Below, in pieces: positions 15,461 through 24,737 of a DNA stretch of 64,000 nt (its first letter is position 1; the number at the start of each line of letters is the position of its first letter). Source of the DNA: Microbacterium sp. 67-17. GTDB lineage: Bacteria; Actinomycetota; Actinomycetes; Actinomycetales; Microbacteriaceae. The DNA lies in NCBI RefSeq assembly GCF_001898325.1, contig NZ_MKTR01000002.1, positions 282,225-346,224 on the forward strand, given 5' to 3'. The position numbers and the translations under genes are program-made. The notes beneath the pieces were generated by a model. That model saw only the letters and a program-made list of their open reading frames with translations, was not told the DNA's origin and ran no database searches.

Positions 15461-18241
15461 ATGATCGACATCCTTCGTTTCGCGATCTACGGTGCTGCCG
15501 CGGGATCGGTCCTGGCGCTGCTGGCGCTCGGGATCAATGTGGTCAATCGCGCCTCGCGCGTCATGAACTTCTCCACCGCGGCGATCGCGATCTCGGCCGC
15601 CTATCTGTACCGCGACTTCCTCGGCTTCGTCCCGTGGCCGGTCGCCCTCGTCCTCGCGATCCTGGTCGGCATGGCGATCGGCGGCCTGGTCGAACTGATC
15701 GTCATGCGACCCCTGAGCAACGCCAGCACCCTGACGAAGGCGATCGCCACGATCGGCGTGCTGCTCGTCCTGCAGTCGATCCTCAACATCCGGTACGGTT
15801 ACCAGCCCGCCATCGTCCCGGCCTGGCTGCCCACCGACACGGTCAACATCCTCGGCGTCAGCGTCGGCCTCGACCGCATCCTCACCTTCGTCATCGCGCT
15901 CGCGCTGACGGCTGTCCTCTGGCTCGTCTACAAGCGCACGCCGCTCGGCCTCGCCTCCACCGCCCTGTCGTCCAACACCCGTGCGCTCGCGGCCCTGGGT
16001 ACCTGGAACCCCGGCACCGTGAGCTTCGTGAACTGGATGATTGCCGGTGGCCTGTCCGCCGTCGCGGGTGTTCTCCTCGCCCCCGTCACCTCGTTGACGC
16101 CGGCGCTATCGCTCACGCTCGTCGTGCCCGTCCTCTCCGTGGCGCTCATCGGCAACATGCAAAGTTACTGGCTGACATTCCTCGGCGGCATCGCCATCGG
16201 CGTTGCCCAGGCCGAGCTCGGGCGGTTCGCCTCGGGCGTCCCCGGCATCCAGGACGCCGTGCCGTTCCTCATCGTGGTCGTGCTCCTCGCGATGCGAGGC
16301 AGCTCCCTGCCGAACCGCGGTGAGAGTGCCGAGCGCCTCCCGCAGATCGCGTCCGGGCGTATCCCGTGGGTGCCGATGCTCGTGTTCGCCGTGCTCATCG
16401 GGCTGGCGATCTGGACCGCGCCCAATGACTGGGTGACGGCGATCACGATCAGTGTCACGTCGGCGATCGTCCTCGTCTCGATCGTGGTGGTGACCGGCTA
16501 CGCCGGCCAGCTGAGTCTCGCCTCCTTTGCACTTGCGGGCGTCGCCGCCCTCGTCTCGGGCCTGCTGACCTCCGCATGGGGCTGGGACTTCCTGCCCGCG
16601 GCGATCGTCGCCGTCCTTGCCACGATCCCGGTGGGGCTCCTCGTCGGTCTTCCCGCCGTCCGCACCCGCGGGACATCGCTCGCCGTGGTCACCCTTGGCC
16701 TCGCGGTCGGATTCCAGTCGATGGTGCTCAACAACGGTGCCATCGCCGGCGGGCTCGGCGGTCTCAACCTCGGCGCGCCCACCCTGTTCGGGCTCCCGAT
16801 CGACTACCTGACGCATCCGCGCAGCTACGGCACGTTCGCCCTGATCGTGCTCGTCCTGATCGGCATCATGGTACTGAACCTGCGCCGTAGCGCGACCGGC
16901 CGTCGCCTCGTCGCGGTGCGCGGGAACGAGGCGGCCTCCGCGGCGATCGGTATCTCGGTGGCACGCACGAAGCTCTACGCATTCGTCGTCTCCGGCGTTG
17001 TCGCCGGCGTCGGCGGCGTGCTCATCGCCTTCATGCAGACCGTGCTGCGCTTGGACGACAGCGGCTCGGGCGGAAAGTTCGGTCCGAACGCGGCGATCAA
17101 CGGCATCGCGCAAGCCACTACCGGTGGTATCGGTTGGGTCGGTGGCGCCATCGGCGGAACCGCGATGCAGACAAACGCCATCGGCTACAAGGTATTCGAG
17201 CTCTTCTCGGGGGGCTCCTGGCTGACGCTGCTCGCCGGTCTGCTGATGCTCATCACCCTGATCACGGCGCCCGCCGGTATCGCGGCGCTCCAGGCGCGTG
17301 ACATGAATCGCCTCTTCGGGCTCATCCCTGGCGTCAAGGAACGCCGTGAGCGCGCGCACCAGCGCATCCTCGCCGCCGGGGCGGGGCCCGTCGCCCCCGT
17401 CGAGGTCGAGGGCGCTTCGGTGCACGTCACCGGACTGAACGTTGCGTTCGCTGGGAACCGGGTGCTGAAGGACGTTGCCCTGGTGATCAGGCCCGGGGAA
17501 GTGCTCGGAGTGATCGGCCCGAACGGTGCCGGCAAGACGACGCTCATCGAGGCGATCACCGGATACAACAGGCCGCAGAGCGGCTCGATCCGCATGGACG
17601 GCGAAGAGCTGATGGGGACCTCGCCGGCATATCGCGCGTCAAAGGGCCTCGCCCGCTCGTTCCAGTCGCTGGAACTTTTCGAGGACCTCACCGTGATCGA
17701 CAACCTGACGGTCGCGGCGGACAAGCCGGCCTGGTGGCGGACGCTCCTCGCCGGTGTCCTGCCAGAGAGGCATGAACTCAGCGAAGCCGCGAAGGCAGCG
17801 GTCGCCGCGTTCGGCCTCGCGGACCGACTGGCGGACAAGCCGAGCGACCTCTCTTACGGAGAGCGCCGACTGTTGGCCATCGCCCGCGCCCTCGCCGGTG
17901 CGCCCCGCGTGCTGCTGCTCGACGAGCCCGCAGCAGGTCTCGGCGCGACCGAACGGGTCGAGCTGCGTGACCTCGTCCGCAAGATCGCCGATGATTGGGG
18001 AATCGCAGTGCTCATCATCGAACACGACGTCGATCTCGTCATGGGCGTTTCCGACCAGGTGATCGCCTTGGACTTCGGTGAGGTCATCGCCACCGGCGAG
18101 CCGACTGAGGTCCGCAACCACCCCCGCGTCATCTCGGCGTACCTGGGCGGTGGCGAAGAAGAGGTGCCCGAGGGCGCTGGGATGAACACATCGTTCGTGG
18201 CGGTCACCCGTGCCCGTGGACAGAGGAAGGAACGAGTATGA
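15461..18241 (+). CDS. Fused LivH-LivM-LivG: two permeases and one ATPase of a HAAT-type ABC importer in one chain
   Basis: 926 residues from the ATG at 15461 (AGAAGAGGAAG upstream). Residues about 1-290 are a LivH-like permease (GAAAGSVLALLALGINVV start, VMNFSTAAIA motif). About 310-620 is a LivM-like permease (GYAGQLSLASFALAGVAAL, GTSLAVVTLGLA). About 650-915 is a LivG-like ATPase: Walker A GPNGAGKTT at about 686, signature LSYGERRLLAIARAL, Walker B VLLLDEPAAGLG, switch His in IIEHDVDLVM. LivH-LivM fusions are known; the three-part fusion is less usual. The following LivF gene overlaps as ATGA. The reading frame is uninterrupted, so this is not an artefact of one frameshift. Confidence 0.92.
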   Translation: MIDILRFAIYGAAAGSVLALLALGINVVNRASRVMNFSTAAIAISAAYLYRDFLGFVPWPVALVLAILVGMAIGGLVELIVMRPLSNASTLTKAIATIGVLLVLQSILNIRYGYQPAIVPAWLPTDTVNILGVSVGLDRILTFVIALALTAVLWLVYKRTPLGLASTALSSNTRALAALGTWNPGTVSFVNWMIAGGLSAVAGVLLAPVTSLTPALSLTLVVPVLSVALIGNMQSYWLTFLGGIAIGVAQAELGRFASGVPGIQDAVPFLIVVVLLAMRGSSLPNRGESAERLPQIASGRIPWVPMLVFAVLIGLAIWTAPNDWVTAITISVTSAIVLVSIVVVTGYAGQLSLASFALAGVAALVSGLLTSAWGWDFLPAAIVAVLATIPVGLLVGLPAVRTRGTSLAVVTLGLAVGFQSMVLNNGAIAGGLGGLNLGAPTLFGLPIDYLTHPRSYGTFALIVLVLIGIMVLNLRRSATGRRLVAVRGNEAASAAIGISVARTKLYAFVVSGVVAGVGGVLIAFMQTVLRLDDSGSGGKFGPNAAINGIAQATTGGIGWVGGAIGGTAMQTNAIGYKVFELFSGGSWLTLLAGLLMLITLITAPAGIAALQARDMNRLFGLIPGVKERRERAHQRILAAGAGPVAPVEVEGASVHVTGLNVAFAGNRVLKDVALVIRPGEVLGVIGPNGAGKTTLIEAITGYNRPQSGSIRMDGEELMGTSPAYRASKGLARSFQSLELFEDLTVIDNLTVAADKPAWWRTLLAGVLPERHELSEAAKAAVAAFGLADRLADKPSDLSYGERRLLAIARALAGAPRVLLLDEPAAGLGATERVELRDLVRKIADDWGIAVLIIEHDVDLVMGVSDQVIALDFGEVIATGEPTEVRNHPRVISAYLGGGEEEVPEGAGMNTSFVAVTRARGQRKERV

Positions 18242-18936
18242 GCGACGCAGTCCGCATCCGCCTCGCCGGTCTGAACGCCGGCTACAACGGCCAGCCGGTC
18301 GTCTCGGATCTCGACCTCGAGGTGCGGGAAGGGGAGATGCACGGGTTGTTCGGAACGAACGGCGCGGGCAAGACCACAACCCTCCTGACGATCGCTGGCG
18401 CGGTGAAACCGCTCGGCGGCACCCTGGAGCTCAACGGCCGCAAGCACCCCGGCAGCCTGTACAAGGCGGCCAAGCAGGAGGGGCTCGCCCTGCTTACGGA
18501 CGACCGCGGGATATTCCCGCCGCTGTCCGTGCGGGACAACCTCCGGCTCGGCCGGGGGAGCATCGATCGTGCGATCGGATTCTTCCCTGAGCTCCAGGAG
18601 CACCTCGGCCGCCGTGCCGGGCTACTCTCGGGCGGTCAGCAGCAGATGCTGGCCCTGGCGCGCATCCTGGCCGCCGAGCCGCGGGTGATCCTGGCGGACG
18701 AGCTGTCGCTCGGTCTCGCCCCGCTGATCGTCGCTCGTCTGGTCCAGGCCCTGCGCGCCGCGGCGGACGAGGGCGCGGCCGTGCTCCTGGTCGAGCAGCA
18801 CGTGCCCGTCGCCCTTGGAGCGGTTGACCGTGCGAGTGTGCTCGTACGCGGGCGCATCGTCCTGCAGGAAGATGCGGCGGAACTGCGCAACAGCCCGAAC
18901 CGGATCATGGACCTGTACCTGACGAACGCGGCCTAG
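18238..18936 (+). CDS. LivF-type ABC transporter ATP-binding protein
   Basis: 232 residues. Walker A GTNGAGKTTTLL, signature LLSGGQQQMLALARIL, Walker B RVILADELSLGLAP and switch His in LVEQHVPVAL. It pairs with the ATPase domain of the upstream fusion to power uptake. The start overlaps the fusion stop (ATGA). The operon ends here, and the next gene is convergent with 25 bases between the stops. Confidence 0.93.
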   Translation: MSDAVRIRLAGLNAGYNGQPVVSDLDLEVREGEMHGLFGTNGAGKTTTLLTIAGAVKPLGGTLELNGRKHPGSLYKAAKQEGLALLTDDRGIFPPLSVRDNLRLGRGSIDRAIGFFPELQEHLGRRAGLLSGGQQQMLALARILAAEPRVILADELSLGLAPLIVARLVQALRAAADEGAAVLLVEQHVPVALGAVDRASVLVRGRIVLQEDAAELRNSPNRIMDLYLTNAA

Positions 18937-18961
18937 ATCGGACCGCGCGCGTTCCCGGTGC

Positions 18962-20191
18962 TCAGTCCGCCGCTCGGCGGTGTCCACGCTGGACGAGGAG
19001 GTACAGCACGCCCGCCAGCGCGGCGGCACCGGCCCCGGCGAGGAACATGGCACTCCATCCCCAGAGGCCCAGGACCCCACCGAGGATCACCGGTCCCAGT
19101 CCGTAGCCGAGGTCGACGAACATGAAGTACGTCGCGAACGCACCGCCCGGGCGATCTGTGCCGGCGCGCTCCGCGGCGATCGCGAGACCGGCGGGCAGCA
19201 GGGCACCGTAGCCGATTCCGATGAGGACCGCCGCCGCGAGGATTGTCCCGGTCCCCGGGGGGAAGGCCAGCAAGATCAGCCCGCCGAGGTATAGCGCGAG
19301 TCCGGGATACACCACCAGATCCGTCCCAAACCGGTCGTACACCCGGCCGGCGAACAGGCGGACGACGATGACGCATCCGGCATAGAGGAGAAAGAACCAG
19401 CCGGCACTCGCCGGGCTGCCGACATCGATCGAGTACTCGGTGAGGAACGCGGTGAGGGAGGCGTACCCCAGTGACTGCAGGAGCGCCACCCATCCGATCG
19501 GTAGCACGGGGCGCACGAGAACCGGGATGCGGGTGCTCGCGCGGACGGTGCGTGGCGCATCGGCGGGGAGCCGCGGGATGGTCAGGCCGACGAGCAGGGC
19601 CGTGAGCGACACAGCCGTGGTCGCCAGGAACAGGACGGAGAAGCCGTCGAACCGCAGCAGCATAACGGCCAGGAGGGGACCGATGCCGGCGCCCACCGTC
19701 CCCGCCATGGCGAAGTAGCCTGTGCCTTCACCGCGACGTCTGGTGGGGATGCGGGCCTGCGCGAGCCCGCCGACCGCCGAGTGGGTGATGCCGAAGGCGA
19801 GGCCGTGGGCGAGGCGGACGAGGATCAGGAGCCACAGGTCGTTGACCACGAGGTAGAGTCCGGATGCGGCGACGAATGCGGCCGCCCCGAAGAGGAAGAG
19901 CCTGCGGGCACCGACCCGGTCCACGAACGCGGACGCCGTGAGTCGGGACCCCACCGCACCGAGGATGTAGGCCGAGGAAGCGAGCCCGGCGAGGATGTCG
20001 TCGGCCGCGAACCGGTCCGCCGCGTACACCGCGAGGCTCGTGATGAGCAGATAGAAAACGACGCTCAGGAGCAGGTTGACCCCGAGGACAGTGACGAAGC
20101 CACGCGTCCACAGGCGGACCGTCTCCGTGCGCCGACGGCCGAGGCCAGCACGCTCAGATGACGAACGGGCCGGCCTCAGGGATCCACTCAA
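18962..20191 (-). CDS. MFS transporter
   Basis: About 400 residues with roughly 12 hydrophobic segments. The motif-A-like loop FVDRVGARRLFLFG and a second copy in GRVYDRFGTDLVVYPG mark the two halves of a major facilitator. The first in-frame start is a TTG at 20191; the first 30 residues are Arg/Ser-rich, and no better start or ribosome site was found, so the N-terminus is uncertain. It is last in the minus-strand block B operon behind the P450 gene. It could import the substrate or export a product. Confidence 0.85.
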   Translation of the reverse strand: MSGSLRPARSSSERAGLGRRRTETVRLWTRGFVTVLGVNLLLSVVFYLLITSLAVYAADRFAADDILAGLASSAYILGAVGSRLTASAFVDRVGARRLFLFGAAAFVAASGLYLVVNDLWLLILVRLAHGLAFGITHSAVGGLAQARIPTRRRGEGTGYFAMAGTVGAGIGPLLAVMLLRFDGFSVLFLATTAVSLTALLVGLTIPRLPADAPRTVRASTRIPVLVRPVLPIGWVALLQSLGYASLTAFLTEYSIDVGSPASAGWFFLLYAGCVIVVRLFAGRVYDRFGTDLVVYPGLALYLGGLILLAFPPGTGTILAAAVLIGIGYGALLPAGLAIAAERAGTDRPGGAFATYFMFVDLGYGLGPVILGGVLGLWGWSAMFLAGAGAAALAGVLYLLVQRGHRRAAD

Positions 20192-20219
20192 CCCATCGCG
20201 TTCCGGATCGGGGCCGCGG

Positions 20220-21422
20220 TCAAGGCCTGGGGGTCAGGCGGACTGGGACGTACTCGTGCCCGAACGCTTGGTAGTTCATCGCCTGACGGGGCTCGCCGGT
20301 GAGCTCGATCGTGTCGATCCGCTTCACGAGCTCGCGCAGCAGGACGCGTGCCTCGAGACGCGCGACGAGGTTGCCGGCGCAGGTGTGGATACCGAAGCCG
20401 AACGACAGGTGCCCGCCCGTGAGATCGCGGTCGACGAGGTAGGTATCGGGCGCGTCGTACTTGCGGTGATCCCGACCGCTGCCGAGCCACATCATCAGGA
20501 TGTTCGCGCCCTGCGGGATGGTGTGCTCACCGACCTCCACGGCCTCCTTCGCGTAGCGGCCGCCGAACCGGGATGCCGGGTAGTAGCGGATCGACTCCTC
20601 CCAGGCGTTGTCGACGAGGTCTGGATTGGCCTTGAGCTTCTCCCACTCGGCCGGGTTGTCGGCCAGCGCGCGGATCATCGATGCGATCGAGGCCGTCGTC
20701 GTGTCAAACCCTGCGCCGAAGATCGACTTGAGGATCTGGCGGGCGTCCTCCTCGGGAAGCTTGCCCTGGTCCGCCAGCTGGTAGAGCTGCCAGCCGACGC
20801 TGCCTTCCTTCTGGACCTCACGGTAGGTGTTGCGTTCGACCCAGTCCTGCGCGAGGGCCGCTCCGGCGAGCTTCTGCTTCTGAAACTCGGTCTCCGGGCC
20901 GAAGACGTTGAACACGCCGTCGCCGAACTTGAGGAGCAGCTCGCGACCTTCCTCCGGCAGACCGAGCATGTCGGGGAAGACCTTGAGGACGTACTTCACC
21001 GACAGGTCGTGGAAGGCATCGATCTCGGCCGGACCGTTCGCCAGGATCTCGTTGACGAGCCGCTCTGCCTCGGCCGCGAAGTACTCCTCGAACCGGACGA
21101 GGTTCTCGCCGGAGAGGACGGCCATCGCGGCGCCCTTGTTCTGCGTGTGCGAGGGCGGATCCTCCAGCACGAGAACCGTGGGGCGGTACGGGTTGGGCTC
21201 GTAGAAAGGCCGGCTCGCGGAGGAGATGCGGCGCCAGTCGCGCAGCCCCTTCTGGATGTCGGCCCACTGCGTGATGGCGTAGTAGTCGTACCGGGAGATG
21301 TAGACCACGGGGCCGAGCTCGCGGACCTTGCTGTCGAATCCGATCGGATCGGCGAGGGCCTCCATGGAGAACGGGTCTCCATCGAAGACCGGGATGCCGG
21401 CGGGGACGGGTATGGTGCTCAT
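20220..21422 (-). CDS. Cytochrome P450 (stand-alone)
   Basis: 400 residues, class I bacterial type. I-helix GAGFDTTTASI, the ExxR in EESIRYYPASR, and haem loop FGFGIHTCAGN are intact. It needs a separate ferredoxin and reductase, but no gene for either is adjacent; the only redox partner in the region is fused to the other P450 in block A. Its ATG lies 44 bases after the stop of the upstream SDR gene, with GAGGAAT in front. It probably hydroxylates or O-dealkylates a pathway compound; the substrate is unknown. Confidence 0.93.
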   Translation of the reverse strand: MSTIPVPAGIPVFDGDPFSMEALADPIGFDSKVRELGPVVYISRYDYYAITQWADIQKGLRDWRRISSASRPFYEPNPYRPTVLVLEDPPSHTQNKGAAMAVLSGENLVRFEEYFAAEAERLVNEILANGPAEIDAFHDLSVKYVLKVFPDMLGLPEEGRELLLKFGDGVFNVFGPETEFQKQKLAGAALAQDWVERNTYREVQKEGSVGWQLYQLADQGKLPEEDARQILKSIFGAGFDTTTASIASMIRALADNPAEWEKLKANPDLVDNAWEESIRYYPASRFGGRYAKEAVEVGEHTIPQGANILMMWLGSGRDHRKYDAPDTYLVDRDLTGGHLSFGFGIHTCAGNLVARLEARVLLRELVKRIDTIELTGEPRQAMNYQAFGHEYVPVRLTPRP

Positions 21423-21466
21423 GCTCTATTCCTCCTTGAATACGGCGACGTCGTGGCTGTGCGGGA

Positions 21467-22306
21467 TCAGGTGCCGGCGATGCGAGGGGCGGGTGCTTCG
21501 CCGGTCTCCATCCAGTGCAGGCGCTTGCGGACACCGGTCAGCGCGTGCTCGGGATGGGTGAGGATGAAGAAGCCGCCGTCCTGGATGGCGTCGTAGACCA
21601 TCCCGGCGACCTCGGAGGGTTCGAGCCCGACCTCGGCGGTGAGCCTGGCGAGGTTCTCCATCTGTGCGATCCGCTCGGGCTCCGCGGACAGTTGGACATC
21701 GGCGGGTTTGTTGCGCTCCGCCTCCACCATGCGGGTCTTGACCGGACCGGGCGCGAGCAGGTGCATGGCAACCGTCGCGTTGCGCGCGCGCAGTTCGATG
21801 TCGAGCGACTCGGACAGCGCTAGCACAGCGAACTTCGACGTGGCGTACGGAGTCATCGTGGCCGTGCCGGTGTTGAAGGCCGCGACCGAGGCGGTGTTCA
21901 CGATGTGCGCCTCCGGCTGCTCCTCGAGCAGTGGCAGGAAGACCCGGCAACCGTTCAGCACGCCGAAGAAGTTCACGTCCATCACCCACCGCCAGGAGCG
22001 GGCGGCGATCGCGCCGAAGCTGCCCCCGGTCTCGACGCCGGCGTTGTTGCACAGGATGTGCACGCCACCGAAGCGCTCGATTGTCTCGTCGGCGAGCGCC
22101 TGCACGCTCTCCTCGCTGGACACGTCGGTTCGCACCGCCAGGACGTCACCAAGAAGGCCGAGTGTGTGCGCGGCACGGTCGAGCGCCTCACGCTCGATGT
22201 CTGCGATGACGACGTTCGCGCCCTCGGCAAGGAACCGCTCGGCCATGGCGTAGCCCATGCCACTCGCGCCGCCGGTGACGACTGCCGTCTTACCCGTGAA
22301 GTCCAT
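21467..22306 (-). CDS. SDR family NAD(P)-dependent oxidoreductase
   Basis: 279 residues. TGGASGMG cofactor motif, CNNAGVE, the Ser in NTASVAAFN and the Tyr-Lys pair in YATSKFAVL. A long C-terminal arm with DAIQDGGFFILTHPEHAL resembles that of the block A SDR at 10954-11763. It lies between the amidohydrolase and P450 genes on the same strand with short gaps, so it is operonic. An alcohol dehydrogenase role on the hydroxylated substrate is likely. Confidence 0.92.
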   Translation of the reverse strand: MDFTGKTAVVTGGASGMGYAMAERFLAEGANVVIADIEREALDRAAHTLGLLGDVLAVRTDVSSEESVQALADETIERFGGVHILCNNAGVETGGSFGAIAARSWRWVMDVNFFGVLNGCRVFLPLLEEQPEAHIVNTASVAAFNTGTATMTPYATSKFAVLALSESLDIELRARNATVAMHLLAPGPVKTRMVEAERNKPADVQLSAEPERIAQMENLARLTAEVGLEPSEVAGMVYDAIQDGGFFILTHPEHALTGVRKRLHWMETGEAPAPRIAGT

Positions 22307-22342
22307 CTGCGCTCCTTTACGCGTCCCCTGGTGTTCCGTCGC

Positions 22343-23224
22343 TCAGCGCAGTCCGAGGACGCGCACCGCGTTGTCTTTCAGGATGAGGCTACGGACCTCG
22401 TCCTTGAAGGGGGCCTGTGCGAAGTCCGCGAGCCAGCGATCCGGTGTCAGCAGGGGGAAGTCGCTCCCGAATAGCACCTTGTCCTTGAGGAGGTTGTTCG
22501 AGTGCTGAATGAGCTTCGGGTCGAAGTACTTCGGCGACCAGCCTGACAGGTCGATGAACACGTTCTGCTTGTGGCGGGCGACGGCGAGTGCCTCATCCTG
22601 CCAGGGGAAGGACGGGTGGGCGATCACGATCGTCATGTCGGGGAAGTCGACGGCCAGGTCGTCGTAATACATCGGGTTGGAGTACTTGAGACGCACACCC
22701 CCGCCCCCCGGGAAATTGCGGCCGATGCCGGTCTGGCCGGAGTGGAACAATGCGATCCGTTTGTACCCCGCGATCACTTCGTAGAGGTCGCACGCCAGCC
22801 GGTCGTCCGGCGCGAAGTCCTGCACGCTGGGGTGGAACTTGAAGCCCTGGACGCCGTGGTTCTCGATGAGGTCGACGGCTTCTGCAATTGCAGCCTTACC
22901 GCGGTACGGGTCGATGCTCGCGAACGGGACGAACACGTCGTCGTGGCGTGCTGCCGCCTCCGCGACCTCGATGTTCGGCACGCGCTTGTCGCCCATGTGC
23001 CGTTCGGAGTCGACGCCGAAGATGACCGCCATCATCTTGCGCTCACGGTAATACTGAGCGGTCCCGTCCAGGTCGATATTGACGAGATCCGACTTCCACC
23101 GGTCGGCTTGGTCCGCCTTGATCTTCTTCGCGGCCGCGTCTTCGGGCGCAGTCGCGCTGTTCAGCGCGTGCGCGTGGAAGTCGATCGCCACGACGTCGTC
23201 GAGCGTGAGTCGTGCAGCGGTCAT
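22343..23224 (-). CDS. Amidohydrolase-family metal hydrolase or decarboxylase
   Basis: About 293 residues from the ATG at 23224 (GGAAAG upstream; an ATG at 23242 is the alternative). Amidohydrolase-2 (ACMSD-like) fold: metal ligands FHAHA near the N-terminus, GFKFHPSVQ, LFHSGQTG, IAHPSFPW and the Asp in FGSDFPLL. Members decarboxylate or hydrolyse ring-cleavage products and carboxylates. A TGTCGACA palindrome is in its upstream region, separating it from the MmgE/PrpD gene, so it probably has its own regulated promoter. Confidence 0.88.
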   Translation of the reverse strand: MTAARLTLDDVVAIDFHAHALNSATAPEDAAAKKIKADQADRWKSDLVNIDLDGTAQYYRERKMMAVIFGVDSERHMGDKRVPNIEVAEAAARHDDVFVPFASIDPYRGKAAIAEAVDLIENHGVQGFKFHPSVQDFAPDDRLACDLYEVIAGYKRIALFHSGQTGIGRNFPGGGGVRLKYSNPMYYDDLAVDFPDMTIVIAHPSFPWQDEALAVARHKQNVFIDLSGWSPKYFDPKLIQHSNNLLKDKVLFGSDFPLLTPDRWLADFAQAPFKDEVRSLILKDNAVRVLGLR

Positions 23225-23330
23225 GATGGTCTTTCCATTCATCTTCTCGTGAGACCGGGTGTGGCCCGAGGCTCGGTGACGATGAGGGGGCCCGAAGGCC
23301 GACTCCGTCGTCGGGGATGACGCGGCCATT

Positions 23331-23350
23331 ATCGCCCTGTGTCGACACTT
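23331..23350 (-). promoter_or_regulatory. TGTCGACA operator and -10-like box before the amidohydrolase gene
   Basis: GTGTCGACAC at 23339-23348 is a perfect 10-bp palindrome. On the minus strand it is followed directly by GGGCGATAAT, whose GATAAT is a good -10 box. The -35 is weak. A regulator bound here would block the promoter. Confidence 0.55.
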
Positions 23351-23369
23351 TACCCCAGTTTGGGCGACT

Positions 23370-24734
23370 TTATTGCGGCATTGTGGCTGTAGAGGCGACA
23401 GTTGTGGCGAGAGCGCACAGGCGGGCGATCGGTGTCGTCGGGTCTCCGGCCGCCGACACCAGCGCGTCCAGCGCTTGCGGTCCGAGCCGGTCCCCGGCAA
23501 GGGCTGTGGTCTTTCGGGCCAGTGCGGACCCGCGCGCCGGGAGGTCCGCCTCCGGCACGCCTCGATCCCGCTCGACGCTGAGTACCCGACCCGAGGCAAG
23601 TTGGAGGCGGATCCGCGAGCGCGGCTCGTTCCCGCCCAGCGCGGGATCGTACTCGAGGAAGACCCGCTCGCGCAGGCGTCGGTAGTCCTCGTCGAGGAGC
23701 GTCGACGGCGAGAACGTGGCCTCCGCGGAGAGATCCCAGCCCAGCAGTCCCAGCGCCGTGGTGGCATGGATGCTGAACTTGGCCTCGTTGCCGGTGCGCG
23801 GGTCCTCGATCGCGCAGACATCGCGCAGCTTGGGGCTGACGGTGACCACGACCGAATCGATCCGCTCCGCGCCGACCTGCTCGCGCAGTTCGAGGGCGCC
23901 GTCCACCACGGATTGCGTCATGTAGCAGGACGCGTAGGCCTTGTAAAGCATCCCCTCCAGAGCCCATTCGTATCCCAGCGGCTCGGCCGGGGCGGTCTTG
24001 CCGGCGCTATACAGGGCGAGATAACCCCGTGGTGCGACCAATCCCTGGCCGTGCGACGCCGCGCCCGCCTGCGCGAGGCGGGCCGCGAGTGCACCGGCCT
24101 CCGCTGACTTGCCCGCATGCAGGGGTTTTCCCGGAGTACCGAACAGGGCTCGGATCCCCGCGGACTGGGTGGCGGCGAAGTCGAGTGCGGCGATCCACTG
24201 ATCCTCATCGAGGTCCAACAGCTTCGCCGCGCCGGCCGCGGCTGCGAACACGCCCATCGTGCCGGTACCGTGCCAACCGGCATCGTAGTGCTCCGGCATC
24301 ACCTGCCGGGCGACCCACACGCCGATCTCGACGCCGGCGACGTACGCCGCGAGGGCCTCTTCGACGGTGGACCCGCGTTCCTGGCCGAGCACGAGCAGCG
24401 CCGGGAAGATCGCGGCGCTGGGATGGCCCTGGAATTCGGGCAGCATGTCATCGAAATCGAGGGCGTGACCGTGCACGCCATTGAGGACGATTGCGTCCCG
24501 CCAGCCCACTCTGGCCGGCGACCCGATCACGGCAGACGTGCCGGCGACCGGATCGAGGGCTGCGCGTGCGAGCGCAGTGGTCTCCTCCGCAGAGCCTGCG
24601 ACCGCGCACCCGAGCCAATCGAGAAGGCTGTGGTACGCGGTCGCACGGACCCGGTCCGGCAACTCGGGGAAGCGCAGCGCGCGACTCCGAGCCACCTGGG
24701 TGCGGAGTGCATCGAGCACACCAGGCGTAGACAT
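23370..24734 (-). CDS. MmgE/PrpD family protein (2-methylcitrate dehydratase-like)
   Basis: 454 residues, the usual family length. Family features: SLLDWLGCAVAGS near the N-terminus, HGHALDFDD, and the GVEIGVWVARQVMPEHYDAGWH region; the C-terminal half has DSVVVTVSPKLRDVC. MmgE/PrpD proteins dehydrate methylcitrate, and relatives include cis-aconitate decarboxylase and itaconate-type enzymes, so a lyase on a branched or tricarboxylic-like acid is plausible. No prpB or prpC is nearby, which argues against a plain methylcitrate cycle. The start follows the ALDH stop by three bases, so the two are coupled. Confidence 0.9.
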   Translation of the reverse strand: MSTPGVLDALRTQVARSRALRFPELPDRVRATAYHSLLDWLGCAVAGSAEETTALARAALDPVAGTSAVIGSPARVGWRDAIVLNGVHGHALDFDDMLPEFQGHPSAAIFPALLVLGQERGSTVEEALAAYVAGVEIGVWVARQVMPEHYDAGWHGTGTMGVFAAAAGAAKLLDLDEDQWIAALDFAATQSAGIRALFGTPGKPLHAGKSAEAGALAARLAQAGAASHGQGLVAPRGYLALYSAGKTAPAEPLGYEWALEGMLYKAYASCYMTQSVVDGALELREQVGAERIDSVVVTVSPKLRDVCAIEDPRTGNEAKFSIHATTALGLLGWDLSAEATFSPSTLLDEDYRRLRERVFLEYDPALGGNEPRSRIRLQLASGRVLSVERDRGVPEADLPARGSALARKTTALAGDRLGPQALDALVSAAGDPTTPIARLCALATTVASTATMPQ

Positions 24735-24737
24735 CCG

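Noticed and set aside
16106-17425. A long minus-strand open frame of 439 residues antisense to the importer fusion
   Set aside because: Its Asp/Arg/Glu/His-rich sequence is the usual antisense of a membrane protein; no start signal.
23225-23821. An N-terminal extension of the amidohydrolase
   Set aside because: The upstream frame overlaps the MmgE/PrpD gene and the operator, and its sequence is Arg/Ser/Pro-rich without a fold.
23370-24734. A methylcitrate cycle based on the MmgE/PrpD gene
   Set aside because: No methylcitrate synthase or methylisocitrate lyase gene is present in the cluster.
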